Shown one piece after another: positions 1 through 8,205 of a stretch of 64,000 nucleotides of DNA. The DNA comes from Micromonospora sp. M71_S20 (lineage in GTDB: Bacteria > Actinomycetota > Actinomycetes > Mycobacteriales > Micromonosporaceae). The stretch lies in assembly GCF_003664255.1 (NCBI RefSeq), contig NZ_RCCV01000004.1:310001-374000 (forward strand), given 5' to 3'. The position numbers and the translations under genes were made by a program. The notes beneath the pieces were generated by a model. It did no database searches, had not been told where the DNA came from, and was given only the letters and a program-made list of their open reading frames with translations. Positions within the stretch are counted from its first letter, which is position 1; each line of letters opens with the position of its first letter.

Positions 1-299
1 TGATGTGTCCCGACCGCGACGGCCGGGTGGTCGAGGGCGCGCCGTGGCGCTTCGTCGTCGAGTTCGGTCCCTCCGGCAGCACCCGCATCCGTGACGACGA
101 CCTTGCCGTGGTCGGCGCGGTCGGCGCCGAACAGCAACCGCGCCACGTGCTCCGCCACGGCAGCTCGGGCAATCCCCTCTCGCCGCACTACGGGGACCAG
201 ACGCCGGCGCACGCCGAGGGACGGCTGTACGAGGTACGCCTCGACAGCCCGCCGCAGGTGCGGAGCCGCCTGACCCTGACGCCCCGGACGGCAGGGTGA
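1..299 (+). CDS. Penicillin acylase family protein, 3' end only
   Basis: The window opens inside this gene and only about the last 98 residues are visible. They contain the stretch SGNPLSPHYGDQ, which matches the conserved C-terminal region of the beta chain of penicillin amidases and acyl-homoserine-lactone acylases (Ntn hydrolases that cleave amide-linked acyl groups). The catalytic N-terminal Ser of the beta chain lies upstream of the window and cannot be checked. The frame enters from the left edge, so the ATG at position 3 is internal. The gene converges on the leftward operon that ends at 433. It may be unrelated to the cluster, or be an acylase acting on a cluster product. The family call is fairly sure; the substrate is unknown. 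Confidence 0.7.
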   Translation, partial: MCPDRDGRVVEGAPWRFVVEFGPSGSTRIRDDDLAVVGAVGAEQQPRHVLRHGSSGNPLSPHYGDQTPAHAEGRLYEVRLDSPPQVRSRLTLTPRTAG

Positions 300-432
300 T
301 CGGATCGCGCACGCCGGGGCGTCGTCGGGGCGCATGAGCTCGACAAGCTTCTCGCCGTGAGACGGCGCGGCTCCTCCGATCAGACCAGCGGCCTCCTGAG
401 CGCGCCGGGCCGACCCACGAACGCGACCCGGT

Positions 433-1464
433 CTAGCCGTTCACGAGCTGCACCCGGCCCATCTCCGGGATCACCTTGTCGGCGAACAGGTGGATGCTCG
501 ACTGGTCGTAGGCCGCGTCGATGAACCGGCAGATCACGTAGCCGACGCCCGCCCGGGCAGCCTCGGTCAACTGCTCGACGACCTGTTCGGGCGTGCCGAT
601 CAGGCCCTCCGACCAGTATCGCAGGAAGGAGTCGAGTTCCTCGGCGGGCATCAGCGGCGCGTAGTGGGCCCGGATCCATGCGAGCTTGTCGGCGATCTCC
701 TTCTCGGTCTCGCCGATGGTCACGTTGAGGATGACCGATCGCACGATCGCGTCGAAGTCGGTGCCCACATCCTTGCAGTGCTCGGCCAGGACGCGGGACT
801 TGTGTGCGAACCCGTCCAGGGACGCCCCGAAGTTCGTGTACTGCGCGTACTTGGCCGCGATCCGCAGTGTCCTCTTCTCGCCGCTGCCGGCGATCCACAG
901 TGGGACTCCGCCCTCCTGTAGGGGCAGCGGCCGGCAGAACGCCCCGTCGACCTGGTAGTGCTTTCCCTTCAGGGTGGCCGTGCCGGTCGTCCACATCTGT
1001 CGCATGATCTGCACGCCCTCGTCGAGCATGCCCAGCCGATCGGCGACACTGGGAAAGCCGTAGCCGTAACTGCGCCATTCGTGCTCGTACCAACCTGCGC
1101 CGACGCCCATCTCCAGCCGGCCGCCGGACATGACATCGATGCAGGCCGCCACCTTGGCCAGGTAGGCCGGATTGCGGTAGCCCATGCACGTGCAGAGCTG
1201 CCCCAGCCGCACCCGCGACGTGCAGGCGGCGAACGCCGCCATCATCGACCACGCCTCGAACACCGACTCGTCGGACGGCGGACTGGTGAGGAAATGGTCG
1301 AACACCCAGATGGAATCGAACGGCCCGGCGTCGGCGGTCCGGACCAGCTCACGTATCGAATCCCACTGCTTGGCCACCGGTATGCCGACCAGCTCGAAAC
1401 CATCACCCTGAGGGATGAACATGCCAAATCGCATCTTTTGCAGTTTATTGGTCACGAAGTCCAT
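433..1464 (-). CDS. Luciferase-like (LLM class) flavin-dependent monooxygenase or F420-dependent oxidoreductase
   Basis: A 343-residue TIM-barrel protein of the bacterial luciferase-like family, whose members oxidise or reduce substrates with FMNH2 or F420H2. Typical family features are the N-terminal FGMFIPQG strand, the FDSIWVFDHF segment, GQLCTCMGYRNPAYLAK, and a GGRLEMGVGAGWYEHEW block near residues 113-130. Length is normal. The start at 1464 is preceded by a GGGAGAAGG ribosome-binding site; a later ATG (1434) has none. It is the last gene of the leftward operon from 11339, 31 nt after the free condensation-domain gene, which points to oxidative tailoring of the peptide product. Whether it uses FMN or F420, and on what substrate, cannot be read from sequence. 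Confidence 0.85.
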   Translation of the reverse strand: MDFVTNKLQKMRFGMFIPQGDGFELVGIPVAKQWDSIRELVRTADAGPFDSIWVFDHFLTSPPSDESVFEAWSMMAAFAACTSRVRLGQLCTCMGYRNPAYLAKVAACIDVMSGGRLEMGVGAGWYEHEWRSYGYGFPSVADRLGMLDEGVQIMRQMWTTGTATLKGKHYQVDGAFCRPLPLQEGGVPLWIAGSGEKRTLRIAAKYAQYTNFGASLDGFAHKSRVLAEHCKDVGTDFDAIVRSVILNVTIGETEKEIADKLAWIRAHYAPLMPAEELDSFLRYWSEGLIGTPEQVVEQLTEAARAGVGYVICRFIDAAYDQSSIHLFADKVIPEMGRVQLVNG

Positions 1465-1495
1465 CCTTCTCCCACCGCGCGGGTCCGCCGCGAGG

Positions 1496-2860
1496 TCACA
1501 CCAGGCCCGGTGAGGCGCCGGGCGACGAGCTGAAGACGCGCGCTATCTCGCGGAACTCCGCAGCCATGGAGGCGATGGTCTCCTCGCGGAAGAGGTTCCG
1601 CTTGTAGGTCACGGCACCGATGGCATCGCCGGACGGGTCCCTGTTCACGTCCCACAGGGCGCCGTCCGGCACCGCGGACGACAACTCCTGTGATTTCAAC
1701 AGACGGGTGACCTGCACGAAGTTCAGGTCACCCGGCGAGTCGACGATCGGGTTCGTGGGGACGCTTTCGAGCACCATCGCGGCGGCGTCGTCGACCATCG
1801 CCGAGTCCATCAGCTGTGGCGCCTCGGCGAAGATCTGAATGGTCGGTATGTCGTGCGAGAACGCCTCGAGACAGGTTCGCCGGGTCCGCCTGAGCACTTC
1901 CTCGTACGACGTGCACCCGGTGAGGTCCGTTCGCAGCGGTACGAAGTTGTAGAGCGTGCCGACGGTGTTGTCGAAGCGCCCCCCGCCACGGCCCGGCGTG
2001 AACATCGCCATCACCACGTCCGTGACGCCGGTCAGCCGGTGCACGAGCAGCTGGTAGATCGCGGCGATGGCCATGAACCGCGTGCTCCGGTTGGCCCTGG
2101 CCACGCGTTCGATGCCCGACACCACGTCCGCCGGGAGCAGAAAGCGGTACCGGGCCGACGTCTCGGGCACGCCGGCGGAGCGCGGTATGTCCGTGGGGAT
2201 CGCCGTGAAGCGGGCGCCGTCCAACTGGCGACGCCAGTACTCGCGTGCCGCGGGCGAGGTGGCGGCCTCACGCTCCCAGATGCCGTACTCGCGGTACTGC
2301 GGGGCCGGCGGCAGGTCGGGAGCGTGGTGTCCGGTCCGGGCGGCGTAGCGATTGGCCAGGTCGCGGATGATCACCGCCAGGGACTGCCCGTCGACGCTGA
2401 GGTGATGTGCCATCAGGACCAGGACCGCGTCGCGGGCGTCGAACCTGGCCAGTACGGCGCGCAGGAACGGCGCCTCGTGCGCGCTCATCGTCCCCGTCTC
2501 GGTCTCGTGCATCAGCGCCTCCGCCAGCTCGGCACGCGACGCCTCGGCGGTGACCGGGAAGTCGCGGACGTCCAGCCGGACCGGGCTCGGCGGCAGGATC
2601 TCCTGGTACCGATCGTCGGGCGGCCCGGCGATGCGCGTCCGGAGCGCCTCGTGCCGGGTGACGACGTCGAGCAGTGCGGCGCGCAGGACGTCCGGGTCGA
2701 CCGAACCGCCCGTGACGCGCCATGCGGCGACGGCATGGTTGCGGCACCCGAACGGACCGTCGTCGCCGCCGCCGTCGAAAAGGCTGTTGAACTCCTGGTT
2801 CAGCGACAACGGGGCCACGTCGGCCGCTGCGGCCATACCCTCGACGTCGGTTGTCCTCAC
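1496..2860 (-). CDS. Free-standing NRPS condensation domain protein
   Basis: A single condensation domain of about 454 residues with no adenylation or carrier domain attached. The catalytic HHxxxDG motif is intact (AHHLSVDGQSL, about residues 152-158), and the acceptor-side region with RFMAIAAIYQLLVHR and the FDNTVGTLYNFVPLRTDL segment is recognisable. Such proteins (for example SgcC5 in C-1027 biosynthesis) join a carrier-bound acyl group to an amine or alcohol in trans. I chose the GTG at 2860 because GAGGAGG sits 5 nt upstream; an in-frame GTG at 2881 would add seven residues that run over that site. The 87-nt element duplicated near 38.2 kb lies just upstream. A likely partner is the free carrier protein at 37817-38137 or the truncated NRPS at 4484. 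Family sure, substrates unknown. Confidence 0.88.
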   Translation of the reverse strand: MRTTDVEGMAAAADVAPLSLNQEFNSLFDGGGDDGPFGCRNHAVAAWRVTGGSVDPDVLRAALLDVVTRHEALRTRIAGPPDDRYQEILPPSPVRLDVRDFPVTAEASRAELAEALMHETETGTMSAHEAPFLRAVLARFDARDAVLVLMAHHLSVDGQSLAVIIRDLANRYAARTGHHAPDLPPAPQYREYGIWEREAATSPAAREYWRRQLDGARFTAIPTDIPRSAGVPETSARYRFLLPADVVSGIERVARANRSTRFMAIAAIYQLLVHRLTGVTDVVMAMFTPGRGGGRFDNTVGTLYNFVPLRTDLTGCTSYEEVLRRTRRTCLEAFSHDIPTIQIFAEAPQLMDSAMVDDAAAMVLESVPTNPIVDSPGDLNFVQVTRLLKSQELSSAVPDGALWDVNRDPSGDAIGAVTYKRNLFREETIASMAAEFREIARVFSSSPGASPGLV

Positions 2861-2965
2861 GCCTGCCTCCTCGGTGGTCACGATGCGCTGCGATGCGAAG
2901 GCCCGTACCGTTCAGCCCTCGAGGTGCTGGTCCAATCCGACGCGGGTCCGTCCGGGAGCCCGCAC

Positions 2966-3052
2966 CGGAACATCTTCCGCAGATCCACCGTCGCAGGGGT
3001 GCACGCCCGTCGGCATCTCCGCACGTGCGCCCACCTCGACCACTAGTCGACC
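2966..3052. promoter_or_regulatory. Copy A of a duplicated 87-nt upstream element
   Basis: This noncoding stretch lies between the condensation-domain gene (start 2860) and the flavin monooxygenase gene (stop 3097). It recurs at 38165-38251 without gaps and about 85% identical; the run GGCATCTCCGCACGTGCGCC and the flanking CACCTCGACCA are unchanged. The differences are not concentrated at third codon positions in either strand, so it is not a conserved coding remnant. It sits upstream of a leftward NRPS-part gene in both places and most likely holds a shared promoter or regulator-binding site. Confidence 0.6.
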
Positions 3053-3096
3053 GCGCCGGGTCGCCGCGCTGCGCGCCGGGACGCCCTGCGTGGCGC

Positions 3097-4332
3097 CTAG
3101 TGCACCAGGCTCTTGGCGAGCTCGCGCATGGCGATGGTGGGCAGCAGGATCGAGAGGCCGGCGTGGGTGCGCAGCGTGGACATGTCCCGCCACACCCGCT
3201 CGAGGCGCTCACCGCGCCGGATCGCACTCGATCCCGCCGTGGGCACGATGTGCCCCTCCATCGCTTCCCAGCACAGCTGACAGACGTGCCGGCTGATCGC
3301 CGAGAGGCGCAGGTCCAACTCCCTGGTGACCGCGGCCGGTCCCTGCGCGGCCGCATCCTGCCACTGCTGAGCCGCGTTCAGCAGGGCGGCCTCCGCGGTG
3401 CCGATCAACCCGACCAGGTCGCCGTACCAGAGTTGGTAGTCGGGGTCCAGGTAGCGGGGCACCACCGGCGGCACCAGAGTCGTCCGGACGCGCAGCAGAT
3501 CCTCGTACGCGTCGAGCGCTCCCCGCACCATTCCTATCGCCGTGGAGCAGGAGAGGAAGTTGATGAAGGCGAGCTGCGCGCCACCGTACTCCGGGTTGCC
3601 GTGCAGGGTCCGCCCGGGCGTGCCGGACGTCGCGTCGTACTCGACGAGCTGCACGCCAGGTAGGGCCATGTGGGCGGGGATGTGGGCGTTCTCGATCCTG
3701 ATGCTGTGCGAGCCGCTGCCCCGCAGGCCAAGTTGCTGTCCCCAGTCGTCCAGCCGCACCCACTGGCTCCGCGGCGCGACGAAGAGCAGGGGCACCGGCG
3801 GCTGCCCGTCCTCGGCGGGCAGCAGCGCGTGTCCCATGAAGTGGTTCGCGTACGGCGACCCGGAGCAGTAGGACCAGGTGCCGCTGACCGTCCAGCCACC
3901 GTCGGCGGCGGGCGTGGCGGTACCACTGGGGATGGAGGTGCTGGGGCAGATGAAGTCGCCGTCGGCGAACATCTCCGCCTGCGCCCGCTCGCCGAAGATG
4001 GTGGCGGTGACGAGCGCGTGCGCGGCGCCGAGGGTGTACATCCAGCCGGTCGAGGGGCAGCCGCGCAGCAGGGTCATGGAGACGCGCAGGAAGGTGTCGA
4101 TCCCGAGTTCGTACCCGCCGTAGCGACGGGGGACCAGGATGCGGTAGAAGCCGTTCCGCAGGAACCGATCGTGGATGTCCTCGGCGTAGAAGGTGCGCTC
4201 CTCCGTCTCGGCCTGGCGTTCGACGAGTTCGGGGACCATCGCCTCGGCTCTGGCTATCACCTGATCCGCGGTGAGCCCGGGCTCGGGCGGGGCGGGCAGG
4301 TCGAGTTCGGCGGTGTTCGTGTTCGCGTCCAT
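3097..4332 (-). CDS. Flavin-dependent monooxygenase of acyl-CoA dehydrogenase fold (group D)
   Basis: About 411 residues with the acyl-CoA dehydrogenase fold: an N-terminal helical segment (FLRNGFYRILVPRRYGGYE), a middle beta domain, a GLRGSGSHSIRIENAHIP turn near residues 210-228, and a C-terminal helical bundle. The arrangement fits two-component flavin hydroxylases (HsaA/HpaB-like) that use FADH2 from a separate reductase, rather than true acyl-CoA dehydrogenases. No flavin reductase partner is recognised in the window. The ATG at 4332 is chosen because the homologous region begins just after it; the longer frame would need a GTG at 4419 and adds an unlikely Arg/Ser-rich leader. The second such enzyme is at 44265-45446. 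Probably hydroxylates an aromatic precursor or a carrier-bound residue. Confidence 0.82.
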   Translation of the reverse strand: MDANTNTAELDLPAPPEPGLTADQVIARAEAMVPELVERQAETEERTFYAEDIHDRFLRNGFYRILVPRRYGGYELGIDTFLRVSMTLLRGCPSTGWMYTLGAAHALVTATIFGERAQAEMFADGDFICPSTSIPSGTATPAADGGWTVSGTWSYCSGSPYANHFMGHALLPAEDGQPPVPLLFVAPRSQWVRLDDWGQQLGLRGSGSHSIRIENAHIPAHMALPGVQLVEYDATSGTPGRTLHGNPEYGGAQLAFINFLSCSTAIGMVRGALDAYEDLLRVRTTLVPPVVPRYLDPDYQLWYGDLVGLIGTAEAALLNAAQQWQDAAAQGPAAVTRELDLRLSAISRHVCQLCWEAMEGHIVPTAGSSAIRRGERLERVWRDMSTLRTHAGLSILLPTIAMRELAKSLVH

Positions 4333-4483
4333 TGACCATCCATCTCTGGCTGCTGACGATCGCGCTGACCGGAGGAGACCGGATCCGGAGCGGGTGCTGG
4401 TCGATTTCCCCGGTACCACCGTCGCCCCGTCGCCCCGTGCTCCGCCACTTCGCCGTTGCCCCGCACCGCATCTCCGGTCGGCG

Positions 4484-7400
4484 TCAGCCCATCCCGGCGA
4501 CGACGCACGCCAACAGCGACCAGTGGATCGCCGCGTCCTTGTCGGATGCCAGCAGCACGAGGTCGGCGTCCGCTGCTGCCGCCCGCCAGGCGCGGAGCAC
4601 TGTGTGGTCGCGGCTCACCACCCACTGGGGAGTGTGCTCCGGCGGGTGTGCTCCGCTCGGGGCGGGAGGTTCGACCGCCAGCACCTTCGGCCCGACGCCG
4701 ATCCGCTCGCGCAGGTCGTGGGCGCACCCGGCCGCCGTGGCGACCAGTTCGCCGTACGCCGCGAGGACGGTGCCGCCCGGAGCGTCGAGCGTCGCCAGCC
4801 GTCCCGGCACGTCCTGCGGGCGCCCGTCGCAGAGGTCGAGGATGGCCACCTTGAACCAGCGCTCGAGTTCCGCCACCGCCTGCGCCGGCCAGGGCGCCTC
4901 CCCTTGGAGCAGCACCAGCGCGGGTCGGTCCGTACGACCGGACCAGCGCAGCGGCGGCGCGTCGGCGGCGAGCCGGTGCTGGCGGATCCGCTGCGCCTGA
5001 CCGGCGGCGGTCGACGCCGCGACGATGTCGCCCAGGCGAAGCGGGACGCCCAGCTCGCGCCGTACGTGGGCGCGAAGCTTCCAGGCGGACCGCAGGTCTC
5101 CCGCGAACTGGCCACGGTCCTCGTGGCGGCCGGCGTCGCCCTCGGCCACGCGACGCCATGCCTCGCGCACCCAGCGCACCTCCGGATCGCTCTCGGCGCC
5201 TTCGTGGCGCGGCGGCTCGAGGCGGGCCAACGCCGCCCGATCGATCTTGCCGGTGCTGGTCAGCGGCATCGCGCTCATCAGCGCGTACGAGGACGGCACC
5301 ATGTACGCCGGCAACACGTGGCGGGCGTGCGCCGAGACCCGGCTCACCAGCTCCTGGCCGGCGCCCGGTTGGCGTGGTTGCAGGAACGCCACGATGCTCC
5401 TGCTGTCGCGGTCGCGGCCGGTCACCACGATCGCGGCGATCGCGACGTCCGGATGGCCGTTGAGGACGCTCTCGATCTCGTCCGGTTCGATGCGGTGCCC
5501 GCGTATCTTGACCTGTCGGTCGTTGCGACCCCGCAGTTCCAGGCGGCCGTCGGCGCGCCACCGGGCCAGGTCACCCGTGCGGTAGAGCCGGCGGCCCACG
5601 CCGGTCGGATCGGGCACGAAGCGCTCGGCGGTCTGCCCGGGCGCGCCGACGTAGCCCCGCGCCACACCGACGCCGCCGATGTGGAGCTCGCCGATCACAC
5701 CGGGCGGCACGGGCGAGCCCGCGGCATCGAGGATCCGCAGCCAGGCGCCGGGCAGCGGACGGCCGACCGGCACGATCGACAGCTGCGGCTCCCGCGGCAG
5801 TCGCTCGCACACCGCGTACATCGAGGCCTCCGTCGGCCCGTACGTGTGCCAGAACTCCTTCGTGCAGGCGACCAGGCGGCTGGCCAGTTCGGGCGTGACG
5901 ACGTCGCCGCCGCACGAGACGATCAACTCCGGATCGCCCGGCCAACCGGTCGCGAACAGGATGCGCCACGTCATCGGCGTGGCCTGCATGACGTCGGGCC
6001 GGTGCCGGGCCAGCACGGCCTGCAACTGCGCTCCGCTGCGCGCCTGGGCGGTGGTCGCCAGGATCGTCCGTCCACCGCTGACCAGCGCGAGGAAGAGCTC
6101 CAACATCGCGATGTCGAAGGAGATTGTGGTCACCGCGAGCAGCGACTGGGCCGGCTGGAAGCCGAGCAGCTCCCGGGTGGCGACCAGGCAGTTGGCCAGG
6201 CCACGGTGGGTGACCGCGACGCCTTTCGGGCGGCCGGTGGACCCGGACGTGTACAGCACGTAGGCCAGCGAGTCCGGGTGCGGCGGTGGGCCGACGGGCG
6301 CCGGGTCGGCCGCCAGCAGATCGGACAGCGACACCACCGGCACGCCGAGCGCCGCCACCCGTTCGATCGGCAGGGTGCCGTCGGTGATCACCCCGCCGCA
6401 GCCGCTGTCGCCGACGATGTACGACAGGCGCTCGGCGGGGTGGTCCGGGTCCATGGGCACGGCGGCCAGGCCGGCGCGGGCGACTCCGAGCAGGATGGCG
6501 GGCAGCTCCACCCGGCGGGCCACGAGGATGCCGATCGGTGATCCGGCCGGGAGCCGGACCGTTCGCAGCGCGGCTGCTATCCGGCTCGCCGCGTCGTCAA
6601 GCTCCGCGTACGTGTGGACGACGTCGGCCAGCACCACCGCTGGCCGCCCGGGCGTACCGGAGATCCATCGGCCGACCAACTCGACGAGCGTGTCCGCACC
6701 ACTCACGCCCGGGGTCGTCGCCTCCCACTCCGCCAGCCGCGCCCGGTCGCGCGGGTGGATCACGTCGAGTTCGCTGATCGGCCCGGCGGGAGTCTGTACG
6801 AGCTCGTGCAGCAGCGTGGAGTAGCTGCGCCCCATCCGATCGAGGGTCTGCTCGTCGAAGAGCCCGACCGCGCCTCGCCACGCCCCGACGACGCCACCGG
6901 CACCGACGGCGACGTCGAGCTCGAGTTCGTACGGCGAGTGCGACACCGGCAGCTCGATGTCGCGCGCCGCCCTGCCGGCCCAGGTGGGCGCTCCGGCTGC
7001 GGTGTCGCACCGGAAGCCGACCTGGATCTCGACCCCGGCGCCCCGTTCGGGGCGTAACGGCCGGGTCAGCAGCGCGTCCAGCGCATGGGGATGGTCGACC
7101 GACGACGCCGTGATGCGGTGCTCGGACCTGACCGTGTCGACAACCGAGGCGTGCGCGCTGAGGGCGTGCCGAAGGAGTCGGATGTCCTCGGGGGCGACGT
7201 CGGTGTCGCCGGTGCGGGTGTGCTTCGGCGAGCCGATCAGGATGTCCCGTTCGCCGGTCTCGCGGAGGAGAAGGATGCGTAGGGCACACCGCAGGACCGT
7301 GGCCACGGAGACGCCCACGCGGTCGGCGAACCGCCGCAGGAGCGCGGTGTGGCCGTCGTCCAGCGACCACGCGGTCGTGATCGAACGACCCTGACTGCGG

Positions 7401-8032
7401 CCACGGCCACGGCCCGCGGGCCACGCGATCGCCTGCTGTGCCAGGGGCTCGGCACAGGCGACGCCGTCGAGCCCACTGGCGGTGCCGAGGCCGGGGTAGC
7501 GGTCGTCCTGCCCGATCCAAGGCGTGTCGCCCGGTTGCCACAGGGGCTCGGCAACCCTGGTCCGATACCGCTCACCCAGCTCCGCGAGCAGCCGCGCGGC
7601 CACGTCCCGCCCGCCCACGGCAGCGTGGACGACCAGCGTCACCAGGGTGCTGCCGCCCTCCACCGGATACACGCCCACCCTGATCGCGGGTTGATCGTCC
7701 AGGTCGAATCGACGGCTCGCGTCGGCCGCTGCCGCCGCGAGCGCGGCGGCCAACGGCTGTGGCACGGCGGAGATGCACTCCACCGGCCGTCCGTCGCCCG
7801 GCACCAGCAGCGGTTCCCCGTCGACGTCGCGGAAGTGCCGGCGCAGCATGGCGTGGCGACGTTGGAGGCCCGCGCAGGCCGCGGCCACCCCGGAGGGGAC
7901 CACGTCACCCGCGACCAGGACCGCCCGGCAGTGTTGCAGACCGCCGGCCCAGAAGGCCGTCTGCTCGGCCAGGTACAACGCGAGCTGGTTGGCGGTCGGC
8001 CGCCGTTCGGATGACGAGATGTCGTCGGTCAC
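4484..8032 (-). CDS. NRPS: degenerate C - A - atypical carrier - inactive thioesterase-like
   Basis: About 1,182 residues. The start is a GTG at 8032 with AAGGAGG 4 nt upstream. (1) Residues about 1-430 are a condensation-like domain in which HHxxxDG is replaced by VHAAVGG, losing the first His and the Asp. (2) Residues about 450-960 are an adenylation domain with intact core motifs ([35 protein letters not shown]); I read the specificity residues as D-I-L-Q-S-G-T-M-Y-K, loosely glycine-like at the start, low certainty. (3) Residues about 970-1040 are a carrier-like segment where the usual LGGHS is AGDLRS, with a Ser near 982 in the right place. (4) The last 140 residues resemble a thioesterase, but GxSxG is AAYGE, so the nucleophilic Ser is Ala. 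Position in the operon implies it is used, perhaps for amino acid activation only. Confidence 0.85.
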   Translation of the reverse strand: MTDDISSSERRPTANQLALYLAEQTAFWAGGLQHCRAVLVAGDVVPSGVAAACAGLQRRHAMLRRHFRDVDGEPLLVPGDGRPVECISAVPQPLAAALAAAAADASRRFDLDDQPAIRVGVYPVEGGSTLVTLVVHAAVGGRDVAARLLAELGERYRTRVAEPLWQPGDTPWIGQDDRYPGLGTASGLDGVACAEPLAQQAIAWPAGRGRGRSQGRSITTAWSLDDGHTALLRRFADRVGVSVATVLRCALRILLLRETGERDILIGSPKHTRTGDTDVAPEDIRLLRHALSAHASVVDTVRSEHRITASSVDHPHALDALLTRPLRPERGAGVEIQVGFRCDTAAGAPTWAGRAARDIELPVSHSPYELELDVAVGAGGVVGAWRGAVGLFDEQTLDRMGRSYSTLLHELVQTPAGPISELDVIHPRDRARLAEWEATTPGVSGADTLVELVGRWISGTPGRPAVVLADVVHTYAELDDAASRIAAALRTVRLPAGSPIGILVARRVELPAILLGVARAGLAAVPMDPDHPAERLSYIVGDSGCGGVITDGTLPIERVAALGVPVVSLSDLLAADPAPVGPPPHPDSLAYVLYTSGSTGRPKGVAVTHRGLANCLVATRELLGFQPAQSLLAVTTISFDIAMLELFLALVSGGRTILATTAQARSGAQLQAVLARHRPDVMQATPMTWRILFATGWPGDPELIVSCGGDVVTPELASRLVACTKEFWHTYGPTEASMYAVCERLPREPQLSIVPVGRPLPGAWLRILDAAGSPVPPGVIGELHIGGVGVARGYVGAPGQTAERFVPDPTGVGRRLYRTGDLARWRADGRLELRGRNDRQVKIRGHRIEPDEIESVLNGHPDVAIAAIVVTGRDRDSRSIVAFLQPRQPGAGQELVSRVSAHARHVLPAYMVPSSYALMSAMPLTSTGKIDRAALARLEPPRHEGAESDPEVRWVREAWRRVAEGDAGRHEDRGQFAGDLRSAWKLRAHVRRELGVPLRLGDIVAASTAAGQAQRIRQHRLAADAPPLRWSGRTDRPALVLLQGEAPWPAQAVAELERWFKVAILDLCDGRPQDVPGRLATLDAPGGTVLAAYGELVATAAGCAHDLRERIGVGPKVLAVEPPAPSGAHPPEHTPQWVVSRDHTVLRAWRAAAADADLVLLASDKDAAIHWSLLACVVAGMG

Positions 8033-8205
8033 TGCTCCTCCTTCGCTGGTCCCGTTCACCCGGCGCGACCACTCGATCGAGCACCCGTACCGGTCGCCGC
8101 CGGCGGCCGTCGTAGCCCGGCCTCGGCGCGTCACGGCCGGCGCCGGACCGGGACGCGGTGACCGCACCGGCGGCGTGCCGACGCCGATCCCGGTCGGCGG
8201 TGCCG

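Noticed and set aside
2912..3193. Conserved peptide shared by the frames over the two 87-nt copies (VEVGARAEMP...)
   Set aside because: Both frames translate similarly, but substitutions do not favour third positions and there is no shared start or domain; the DNA rather than a protein seems conserved.
4271..6541. A 756-codon open frame on the plus strand
   Set aside because: Antisense of the NRPS at 4484-8032, whose adenylation motifs are unmistakable on the minus strand.
4484..8032. Firm glycine assignment for the adenylation domain
   Set aside because: Only the first four hand-aligned positions and one Gly agree with the glycine code; the remainder differs, so no substrate is claimed.
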